Source of the DNA: Prunella strophiata
Lineage: Eukaryota > Chordata > Aves > Passeriformes > Prunellidae
Reading direction: 5' to 3'
Assembly (NCBI GenBank): GCA_036583965.1
Contig: JAZBQD010000015.1
Span: 20,923,310-20,987,309, forward strand
Length of the DNA stretch: 64,000 nucleotides
Translations under genes and position numbers: made by a program
In this document: one piece after another, positions 24,756-38,700 of the stretch
How the letters are laid out: the number at the start of each line of letters is the position of its first letter
How positions within the stretch are numbered: the first letter of the stretch is position 1
The notes under the pieces: model-generated
Seen by the model: the letters and a program-made list of their open reading frames with translations, nothing else
Database searches by the model: none
What the model was told of the DNA's origin: nothing

Positions 24756-25368
24756 ACCTGAACATGAGCCAGCGTGGGCCCAGGTGGCTGAGAAGACGAG
24801 TGGCATCCTGGCCTGCATCAGAAATGGCGCGGCCAGCAGGACCAGGGCACTGCACTCGGCACTGGTGACACCACACTTTGAGTGCTGTGTCCAGTTCTGG
24901 GCCCCTCAATTCAGGAAGGACATTCAGGAGCTGGAAGTCCAGAGAAGGAGCTGGGGAAGGCTCTGGAGCACAAGTCCCATGAGGAGCGGCTGATGGAGCT
25001 GGGGGTGTTCAGCCTGGAGCAAAGGAGGCTCGGCTGTGACCTCGCCGCTCTCTGAGAGCCCTGACAGGAGGCTGAGGCCGGGTGGGGGTCGGGCTCTTCT
25101 CCCAGGGAACCAGGGACAGCACAAGAAGACATCGCCCCAGGCTGTGGCGGGGGTGGTTGGGGATGGACATCAGGAGGAATTTCTTCACAGCAAAGATGAT
25201 TAAACAAACATTGGAATGTGCTGCCTAGGGAGGTGGTGTTGTTTTCGTCCCTGGGGCTGTTAAAGGAAAGACTGCCTTGGCCCTTGGTGCCAGGGTCTGT
25301 CTGGCGCGGTGCTGTTCGCCCCAGGCCGCGCTCGATGCTCCCAGAGCCCTTTTCCAACCCGATGGATC
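24756..25368 (+). mobile_element. CR1 LINE 3' end, plus strand, ending at the COX6C promoter
   Basis: The sequence carries the known 3' CR1 landmarks in order: CTGAACATGAGCCAGC, TGGCATCCTGGCCTGCATCA, GAGCGGCTGATGGAGCTGGG, GGAGGAATTTCTTCAC, and a terminal AGAGCCCTTTTCCAACCCGA. It is 5'-truncated with no intact frame. Its last ~100 bp are unusually G+C- and CpG-rich and merge into the COX6C CpG island. Confidence 0.88.
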
Positions 25369-25450
25369 CCGGGCTTCGCTCCCGCACGCGCCGGGCACCG
25401 CGCCTGGCGGGGTTTGACCCGCGCCGCGCGCCGTAGGCCGCCTGCCCCCC

Positions 25451-25460
25451 GCGCATGCGG
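25451..25460 (+). promoter_or_regulatory. COX6C: NRF1-type binding site
   Basis: GCGCATGCGG, preceded by CC, fits the NRF1 consensus (GCGCATGCGC) at nine of ten positions. It lies just upstream of the inferred COX6C exon 1. NRF1 is a known activator of nuclear genes for mitochondrial respiration, so the site suits the gene; binding itself is an inference. Confidence 0.6.
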
Positions 25461-25461
25461 A

Positions 25462-25512
25462 GTGGCGGTTGCCGCAGCGGAGCGCGGCGGAGGGAGCTTG
25501 GTGCGCGCTGAG
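25462..25512 (+). other. COX6C: COX6C non-coding exon 1 (approximate start)
   Basis: The 5'-UTR exon is inferred from a consensus donor, GCTGAG followed by GTGAGG, inside the CpG island. The transcription start is not visible and the left edge is a guess just after the NRF1-type site. Confidence 0.55.
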
Positions 25513-26133
25513 GTGAGGCCGCCCCGCGCCCCGCGCTCCGCCGCGGCTCCCGCTGCGCCCTCGGACTCCCTGATCCCTCCCCGCACTCCCTCGGACTTCC
25601 CTGATCACCCCCATCCCTAGGGCCGCCAGCCGCCGCTCCCCGCTCGGCCGCGGCCCTGCCTCAGCGCCGTGACCTCTGCGCGTCCCTGAGGGTGGCGGAG
25701 CGGGCCCAGCGGTGGCGGCTGCAGCGCGGGGCTGGGGCGCCCTGGGTGCGGGGATCGGTGCGGGGCTGGTCCCGGCCGGTCCCCGGTCCTGCTTAGCATG
25801 TCTCCTGATCTAAACAGCAGGACAGCAGGCCTGGGAGGGAAGACCCTGGGGGAGCGCAGGATTTAGTGTGAACAACGAAGGCCAGCCTTGACTCCACAAA
25901 TACTGGGTGTGAGGAGTGTAAGAACTTAAACTAGAATCGTGTCATAAATAGGTTGTCCTTGAATTTTGTCCTTTAAATATTCTCATTGGAAGGTCAAGCG
26001 CAGGACCGACCACTGTTGCTTATGCCGTGAATGCGATTCTTGCACAATACAAAGAGAATGACCTTTCTGTAGTACCGAACGTTATTTTAAGCAGAGCTTG
26101 CCCCACAATTCTGTTATTTCTTTTTTCTTTCAG
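25513..26133 (+). other. COX6C: COX6C intron 1
   Basis: GT-AG intron of about 620 bp. Its first 290 bp are CpG-rich and the rest is A/T-rich, ending in TTTTTTCTTTCAG. Confidence 0.7.
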
Positions 26134-26147
26134 GAAATCCAGTCACC

Positions 26148-26261
26148 ATGTCGGCTGCACTGTTGCCAAAGCCCCAGATGAGGGGCCTGCTGGCCAGGAG
26201 GATGAAGCTTCACCTCCTTGGGGCCTTTGTGGTGTCTATGGGATGTGCAGCTGTGTTCAAG
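26148..26261 (+). CDS. COX6C: COX6C exon 2: start codon and transmembrane half
   Basis: Cytochrome c oxidase subunit 6C is a small nuclear-encoded subunit of respiratory complex IV in the mitochondrial inner membrane. This exon supplies 38 residues from ATG at 26148 (context TCACCATGT) to a Lys before a GTGGGC donor. The N terminus MSAALLPKPQMRGLLARRMK matches the family's LLPKPQMRGLLA(R/K)R motif, followed by a single hydrophobic segment (about residues 21-37) that spans the membrane. The exon length of 38 codons and the junction at AxxK equal the mammalian gene. Exon 2 begins at 26134 after a pyrimidine-rich CAG acceptor, with 14 bp of 5' UTR. The gene lies between RGS22 and VPS13B, as in other amniotes. 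Confidence 0.95.
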
Positions 26262-30752
<4,491 letters not shown>

Positions 30753-30880
30753 ATTCCCTTCATTTCAAGAAGACTTGATGACTGAACCTTATTTGTTCAC
30801 TGAAGTGTAAAGTGCAGTACACTGCAGTGCATAGCATGCTCTAATGCAACTCAATAAATAAAATACGTGTGTCAGTGACA
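30753..30880 (+). other. COX6C: COX6C exon 4: 3' UTR
   Basis: The exon starts after TTTATCTTGCAG. With the preferred donor its first base completes the TGA stop and the rest is untranslated. Overlapping AATAAA signals at 30853-30858 and 30857-30862 place the transcript end near 30880. Confidence 0.75.
30853..30862 (+). promoter_or_regulatory. COX6C: COX6C polyadenylation signal
   Basis: Two overlapping AATAAA hexamers (AATAAATAAA) lie about 100 bp after the exon 4 acceptor, followed by a TGTGT-type U/G-rich stretch. Confidence 0.8.
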
Positions 30881-33770
30881 TTTAGTTGTCTTCATTAATG
30901 TGGAAGTACTTAAAGGCTCAGGTACTCGGTGGGTGGAAAGAGTGGTGGAAAGTCTTCAGAATTTGTCCAAGATTACTAAGTCTATCTTTCCTGCAGGAAT
31001 TATTTGCATCTCTTTTGTGGCCAAATTCCACATTTGATAGCACAGTGTATCCCTAAGCAGTGACAGCTAGTTTGTCCCAGCTGCTTATGGGAATGTGCAA
31101 GAGGACAGATGTTGCAGGAAGGGAGAGGATGGATTTCTGGAGGGGTCTGTGTTACCTCTGGCTTCACAAGGTGAGCTGACCTTGAGACGAAAGAATTTGG
31201 CTAGAAATTCTGGAAATACACCAGCCAACCTTTTTGTCTTTTCCTGCTGTCATCACTGTATTGCCTTCCTTGCATCAGCAAACTGTTACAGCAAGACTTA
31301 CAGACTCTGCAAATGCCCATTCTTACACGTGGTATATTAGTTACTCTAATTGGAAAATGACTCCAAACTGCAGGCATGTTCCCATATAATTGATTAACAA
31401 GAGGGAAGGGGGCACAGGCAGGCAGATACTGTGTTATGGTAATAAAAATCTTGGCATGCTGCTTGCATCATGTATCATCTTTTTAATATCTGGAAGTAGT
31501 CAGCTAAGCAGAGTTTGGATCTCTGCTGTGTTCTGTGCAGTGTGAGGCACGATGCTCTGTCTTGGGCCATGATAACCTGCCAGTGAGAACAGGCTTTGTC
31601 ATTGCCTGCTGCTCAGGATGAAGAGGGTACTAGGACTGCAGCTTTTGTTTGCTGAATGTGGATACTTGGGAGAGCAGGCACAAGCTGACTGCATGAAAGG
31701 AAGGAAGTCTTTGTATGAAGCAGCATGACAAATTAGGCCATCTGTGTTGTATTTGAAGGTCTTCAGTTCAAATCCTGTTTGGAGTAACTCTTATTATTTT
31801 ACATGGATCATTAACTACTTAACACTTAATAGGTATCCTTGAACAACATTTGGACTAATGAAAGCACATAAGTAATGTATGTGATCCAGAACATTTTATA
31901 GAGCAACATGGGACTTTCTTTAAACTTCCCATGCAGACAGTGCTTCCTTTAAGCAAAGAAAGAATTTGACATTAGTGATGCTGGGGAAACCATCTAGTAA
32001 TCAGAATACCCCAGCTCCTATAAATGTAAACCAGATCTTAACAATAGCAAATGATACCCATTTATCTTCCCAATGTATAGTATAAACAGTGTATGCCATT
32101 AAGTACTGACTAACATTTTCTCAGGCCTGTCTGCAGGTTTAGATAGCCAGGGGTCTTCAGTCTTACTGACAGCTTCGGAGGCAAAGAAACTTGCTACTGC
32201 CAGGTGTGCAGGTTAATAGACATGACTTCCCTTGTCGGTCTAGGCCCTGTATTCTTCACAGTTGCTATGAACTATTTAACTAATTTACTGTTAAATTCTT
32301 AGTTTCTTTTAAACTGTTGTAGCCAGCAGCAGTTACTGCAGTCTGTGTTCCTTCAGCTACCAGCTCATGTGATTTAAAGAAATGAGAGTTTTGTGACTGA
32401 AGGCAATTTTTGACAGATACAGCGACCTCAGGGATGTCTCTGGCTAAATGTATTTAACAAAGGAAGCTGAGTTCTGACTTCTGTGGCTGTGCTTTGAGAG
32501 TCTGCAGGCTGCAGTTGTTGCTTTCTGGATGCAATCTGGTTTCACACTGGATGCAAGGCAAGTACTTCCCTTAAGCAGGCAATGCCAATCAACCCACAGC
32601 TTGCTTTCCTCTGGAGTAAGGAAGGGAGTGCAAAGCTGGATACCTAACCTGCTTTTCTGAAATCAGCACCAACCCACCAGTTTTCCTTTTTTTTTTTTTC
32701 CTTCCTTTTTTTTTTTTTTATTTTTTTCCTTTGCCAGCAAGAGTTCAGCTAATTCTATCATACAAAGAATTGGAGTGGGACATAAGATAGTACAAGACCT
32801 GTGAGTTAGACCCCTAATCAGTTGCTTGTTACAGGGCATTCTGTTTCTAGGAGATGCAGAGCTGAAAAACATGTTGGCTGCTCTTGGAGATTATCCCAAG
32901 TGTCTGAAGGTTTTTGCTATATTTATGTATGAAATGATATATAAAAAGGAATTATTTGACCTGAACTGCTTTGGGAAAGGTCTTGCCTGACTATGGCTTC
33001 AAATTTTTTTGGCTAGCTTACTTTATTCTCGAGTGTTTGAGGAGTGATTGATTGTTCTGGAAGCAAACTAAAAAGATAGATTTGAAGTTGTGAGCTCTCC
33101 AGGTCTAAAGAGCATTATGAGAGTAGGCATGTTTTAAGAGTACACATTGCACTGCTTTAGCAGCTAAGTACAGGCAGCTGCTCTTTGGACAACTTTGTTT
33201 TCATAGTTCACACAGCTCATATGTAGGAGAGGTTGATTTATGTGCCGTCCCCACTCGTTTCCATACATGTGGTCAGAAGGGGGAGAAAGAACCTGCCTAA
33301 TGCAGTAAAGATGCAGCTCAATTCACTGAAGAAAAGTGTAATTTAAGCAAGTGTTTATTCCAGGAGAATGTAATTCAGGAAAAACACAAATGAATCTTAA
33401 AAAAATGGCTGAAATCTACAAACTTGTAGAAATGAAACTGCTGTTCCTCATTTTATACAGGTGTGTTTGCATCCCCTTGGCTTGTCTGTGTACTCCATAA
33501 ATAAGGAACAGATTAGTCTAATTGAAATGGTGAGTACAGTGCTGTTTCGATTCAGTTAGTCACAAAAGCATAAAACTTTTCAGCACACATTTTTGGCAAG
33601 CTAGTCACCAGTTTTTACTTCCAAATTACTGTCATGATCTATTGCATTTTCTGGTACACTACAAAGTCCAGTGACCAACTGGGATCTAATGGGGCCCTCA
33701 TGAAGCTTGTACATCAGTCTTGTCATTGTCCTACACCTTGTAACCAAATGAATAAACAGCTCACAAGAAC
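30881..33770. other. Convergent intergenic region COX6C-VPS13B
   Basis: About 2.9 kb lie between the two convergent 3' ends. The region holds a pyrimidine tract near 32.7 kb and no recognisable gene or mobile element. Confidence 0.6.
32681..32732 (+). repeat. T-rich pyrimidine tract
   Basis: A 52-bp run of T and C interrupted by a single A at 32720. It lies between the two convergent polyadenylation sites. Confidence 0.9.
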
Positions 33771-35522
33771 AAGTATTACAGGAATAGCTTTATTATCTTT
33801 AAACAATTTAATTATATTACAATTTATCCATCAATATGCAAAATTAGAAGTATTAAACAACTTCCATAAAATACTCAGGAATGAAGCACATGTGTGTATA
33901 TACATAGACGTTTTTAAACAGTGTTATTTAAACAATGACTAAGTTATTAAATCATTGTATGAAATGTTGATAATGGATGGGCTTATTTCACAGTCAGAAA
34001 AGGACAATGCAGACTCCAGCCTCCTTTATTCTCAGTAGATGAGAGACACAGCTTTTAGGAATACCTTTTAACAAAACAGAACTCAAGAGAAAAACATTGC
34101 AGTTACTACATTCTTATTTACTGTGCATTTGGTCATATCAAGTATGCATAGAAGTTATTAACTATAAAGCATATGCTCCAAATGGTGATCACATTTTATT
34201 CCAGTTTTTGACTCCAATTCCAGCCATGTTCAGGAATCTCCAGACATAATTCATTTTGGTAAGCATATAGAAAAGGAGAGAAAAGTTAACACACATAGTT
34301 GGATTCCACGTAAGCTTTTGGTTTTAAAATTAAATGCCATAGCCAGATTTGGTTTATAAAGTCATGCCCAGAGACTGATTTCTTGTCTCCTACAAGAAAT
34401 GCAGGTGTTTAACATATATTTGTAAGTGTATTGTGATGGCATCATTAAACTATTAATGTAATTGGTGCCCGTGGGTCCATAGTTTCCAATCAACTTAAAA
34501 AAAAACTCACTTTGCTTAGTACATATTTGAAAGGTCACATTTCTAAATATTCCTGGTTTTGTCAGTTCGAAGATGATAAGCACAAAATGAATTAGGGCTG
34601 AAGGGAGCACATACAATGTAGTGGTGGCAGATCAGAAATAAGCAAGACCCCACAAGGTGTACTTAGCACCTGCACATCTGGGTTACATTGAGCTTGGAGA
34701 TTTTAAGGAGACAACTCTGTTTCTTAAATTTTTGAACTGCATGTTACTGGCTTCCATTTAATGAACAGACAATGCACAGTCATACATACATTGAAAGTAC
34801 TTCTGAAAATTTGATGGTGGATAAAATAAAGTTTCTGTATACAGACAGTTTTAAAAATAAAGTCATGTTGTAGTTCATGTTTTGTTCTCCAAACCACACA
34901 AAGGCACTAGTTTACATTATGGACTAATGTCCTGCAGAACTTCAGTCAAATAAAGGAAGCTATTTTAAGGTTAAAGTGGTGCTAAAACCCAGCTGTCACT
35001 AGTAACTTAAAACAGCCACACGGGGTTTTTCAGATTTAGTGGGGAAAAATGTTTTGCCTCAGGACGCACATGTTGGGGGAGTGTGGGTGTGGGGGGAAAG
35101 GCTCAGCCTTGAGCAAGTTTTTACAGCTGAGTTATAAACCTGGTTTATAACAGAAACTGGCAGACCCTAAAGTAAGATATAGAGGTATTGATACACATTT
35201 CTGTGTGTGGCTAAAACGTCCGTATGCACGTAATTTTTCCCCATTCTCTAATTTTTGGTTATTGAAAAGAAAAGGATTTTGATTAAGCTGTAGTCCAAGG
35301 CTGTTCCTTCTCACTTTATTCGTTTGCCAGAACACTTTCCTTCCAGCACTAGTATTTTGGCTAGGAAGCAGGAATGTTGTCAAGATTAGAAAAGCTATTG
35401 GGCTTTGTTATCAATTTCTACCTCCTCTGAAATGACATGCATCTCTACTTGGTGTAGGTTACTGCAGAGAAAGCATTGCTTTCAAACGGGTACGGCATTA
35501 CTACACGCACCAGAAATAACTA
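33771..35522 (-). other. VPS13B: VPS13B 3' UTR (inferred)
   Basis: About 1.75 kb follow the VPS13B stop on the minus strand with no further exon. The left end is set by the distal AATAAA at 33789-33794; earlier AATAAA hexamers (34025-34030, 34195-34200) could give shorter forms. The length is similar to what I recall for the human 3' UTR. Confidence 0.55.
33789..33794 (-). promoter_or_regulatory. VPS13B: VPS13B candidate polyadenylation signal
   Basis: TTTATT on the plus strand reads AATAAA on the minus strand. It is a distal candidate; usage cannot be judged from sequence. Confidence 0.45.
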
Positions 35523-35768
35523 TTAATTAAATCCTTTCCTCAAGGCTTTATTTTTCACCATGGTGAATTTGCTAATGAATACCTGGGCAAAATTTGGATC
35601 AGCTACATACTGATAGGTTTTTGTTATAGTCAGGGGCTGCTCAGCAGCCACGGTTTGCGGGGCTGGCGCGGCGGCGCTGCTGGGGGCGAGGTGACAGGAG
35701 GCCTTGGTGATGTACTCCACCAGGCGGTTGTACTGCTGCTCTGACAGTCTCTCTCTGGCGCCCTCGGC
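35523..35768 (-). CDS. VPS13B: VPS13B terminal coding exon with stop
   Basis: VPS13B (COH1) is a ~4000-residue bridge-like lipid-transfer protein of the Golgi and endosomes, mutated in human Cohen syndrome. This last exon follows GATTTCAG and encodes AEGARERLSEQQYNRLVEYI, a variable Ala/Pro-rich stretch, and the highly conserved C terminus ending FTMVKNKALRKGF, Asn, then TAA at 35525-35523. It is phase 0, so the frame carries on directly from the exon at 41299-41548. The whole set of ten exons in this window totals 794 complete codons plus the stop. Confidence 0.95.
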   Translation of the reverse strand, partial: AEGARERLSEQQYNRLVEYITKASCHLAPSSAAAPAPQTVAAEQPLTITKTYQYVADPNFAQVFISKFTMVKNKALRKGFN

Positions 35769-38700
35769 CTGAAATCACAAAAGATACCACAGTTACTGAG
35801 TATTTGACAGTAAACTGAACTGAGTAGCAAGGACAAGAACTTCCACATTTCTCTGATAAAAATTTTCCTGCTTGAAATCTTAAAATAGTTTAAAGGATTT
35901 TTTTAATCATGAATGTTCTCCCATAGCTGAGTCCTTGGTGAATTAGTCCTCTCCTCTGCTGTTCTGGACTTCTGAGAAGCTCTAGCTCTGCCACAGAAAA
36001 TTTAAGCAGTATCTTTTGAGAACTGGTCAAGAGTAGAACCTTACAACAGATCAACTCCTTGTATACAGAAAAGGCATTGAAACCCCTTTTAGAAAAATGT
36101 CTGTAGCTCTTGGCAAGGCTTATCATACAGAAATTCTATTTAGCTAAAATATTTTAGTCTTTAACTTCATTTAAAATGAAGACTAGAAGCTACTTTCCAG
36201 GTGAATGTTCTATGGCAGGATAAATCCATCTGCTTCTGGCAACAAAACCCATTCACACAAGGACATTTTTCTAAACAAAAGGGTTTTACTAAAGATGATT
36301 TGGGCATTTTGTTTCTGGAGAAGACATTAAAGGATCTGTGTTTTGCAGGCTGAAATATGTAGAGGTTGTTTAAGGACCTAGCAAGAAGAATGCAACTGAC
36401 CTACCCTAGTGGGAAAAAATACAGTTAATCAAATACTATAATCTATCATATGGTTCCAGCCAGATAAACTATTATCCAGAAAAGCTATGGGCAAACCTGG
36501 CTTTGGGAGATCAATCTGCTGTGCCCTTATTTTTGAAGAAGTAGAGGATGACTATGACTAGCTTGAGAAGGGAAGGCAAACAAGCAGGCATCAAGCTGGT
36601 TGCATGGTCTCAAAAAAACTGTATTTCAGAAATCTCATCATGGATACTACAGTAGTATGACAAACTAAGTAATTCAGAATAGAAGTTACTTCCAAAATAC
36701 TACAATGAAGAAAAAGGCAGCAGCTATAATAGGGCTAGAGTTGGATGCTTCCTTATTTTACACTTGGAGAATTGCTGTCCAGTTTAATTTTTTAGGATTT
36801 AAAATTTCCTTGCTGGACATCATGCTAAGGATTTAAAGACTGCTATCTTCTGCCTGTCTTTCAGGGAGTTTTACAGGTCTTGCTAGATAGAATGTTATTT
36901 TCAAAGAGTGCCATTAGATTCAATGTAACATCCACAATCAGTATCTTGTCCCGTCTCTGGACTGCAAGACTCATTTAAATACTCTGCTGCTTATTTGAAG
37001 AAAGAATAAGTATGATTGATAGATAGTGACAGGTGTCACATTCACGTGAAAGAAGTTCCCTCTGGATTTTTTTACTGTGCCTTTGGAGATGGATTTGCTG
37101 CTCAGCGAGTAAAAACACTCCTGTTTTCAATCATCATCACGAAATTGCTTAAGGAAGCAGGATCATGAACAAGCTCAGAAGTTTAAGGTTGAAGCCTATG
37201 CCTAGAAACAGAGGAAATGATGAAATGGGCAGAGGAAAGGGTTGTTTCTGTGAACGACCTTAAGGCAGGGAAAAATCAGAAGGCAGACTGCTGCAGCAGA
37301 GACCCAGCTAACAGTGGAGAACGGTGTCTGAACCACGACTTTGGTCTGGTGGCTCAGTGAAAGTATCTCAGCAGTTAGTCTGTTTCAGCAGTTGAAAGGA
37401 GAGAAATATGCTGAAGTACCACCTATGTAAACTGGATTTTAAGTTACAGGGTAAATCTTGCATGTAGGTGGCTTCACACTTTTTCCTGATTTCTCCTAGG
37501 GAGGTAAGCCCAGGGACAGCTGGGTTCTGCCTCCACCTTGGCCAGAAGATCCTGCTTACCAAAGGAGATGGAAATGGTGCTGGTATCCCACTCATCTACT
37601 TTTGTGAACCCATTCTTCATTAAGTCCCAGGCTCTCTTCCACAGATACAGCATAATTATTCAGGAGGAAATATTAACTATGGTTGGATGGTCTTCCAAAG
37701 TAATTGGGACCCTGCTTGCTTTTAGATGACTTCATCTGTAACTAAGTGTCTGCTTCTGCAGCCAGTTTCAGTTTGGCTTATGTTTTCAAGACAAGAAAAA
37801 TTCAGAATTGATGTTATTGTACATTTTTTCCTAAATGGGACCTAAGATTGTCACTAAGTGCCCTCACTTGCTGCTTTGAACATTTATCATGTTAATAACC
37901 AGATCACTCAAGGATTCAAAACTTGATCAAGGCTTGCTTAATGCACCTCCTAGAGGAATATTACAGATATCATAGCCCTTCATACTACAAGGCCATACTT
38001 TTGGGTTAAGAACTCCAGTATTTTTCTAAAATTTCTCCCATTATGGTTTATAATGAATAAGCCTTCAGCACTTCTAACTCCACAGCAGCTACAACACCTG
38101 TGCTGTGCAGTCCAGATGGGTGTAGCACTGATCTACTCTGGGGACACTAACTAAGGAAATCCAGCTCTTTAGGATTTTTTTTTCCATTGCTTTTAGAAAT
38201 CCAAAGATTGGTTTTGAGCTCGAAATATGATAACATGTAGGACTATTGGAAAAAAAAATCTGGAATATCTGAAATTCCAGGGCCCTTCAATTTTTTGTTG
38301 TCTTCTTGATGCTGTACCAAGAGCAGCTGGAAGAGCAGGACTTTTGAGTTTGACATCTGTCTGGAAACAAGCAGTGTCTCAATTACTTTGGAAGATAATC
38401 CAAATACAATTAATATTTCCCTTTCAATAACAAACTTGTCAGTGCCAGAGTTTTTAAGAATCCATCCAGGCTATTCCTATCCAGATGGATTAAGTTATAT
38501 ATTGTGGAGGCGAACAAGGCATCAGGCAAACCTATTGCTGAAGGAGTCAAAATATGCTCTATAACATCTCTGGTGATTACAGCTGTAGAATAACTCATGG
38601 TTTGTTTCTTAACTGTTCCAAGAAGTTGAGGAGAGGGAATGAGAGAAACTGTTTTGGGCAGAGCTGAAACAAAACTTTTGGCAATTGTTTTTGTGAGCAG

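Larger units (their letters stand above)
25300..25800 (+). promoter_or_regulatory. COX6C: COX6C CpG-island promoter
   Basis: This is the most CpG-dense stretch of the window and surrounds the inferred COX6C exon 1. No TATA box is apparent, as expected for a housekeeping respiratory gene. Its left edge overlaps the 3' end of a CR1 element. The extent is judged by eye. Confidence 0.85.

Noticed and set aside
24911..25614. Long minus-strand open frames (up to 181 codons) over the COX6C promoter
   Set aside because: They lie in reverse of a CR1 element and a CpG island, where stop codons are rare by composition.
31738..31790. tRNA-like T-loop (GTTCAAATCC)
   Set aside because: No matching acceptor, D or anticodon stems could be folded around it.
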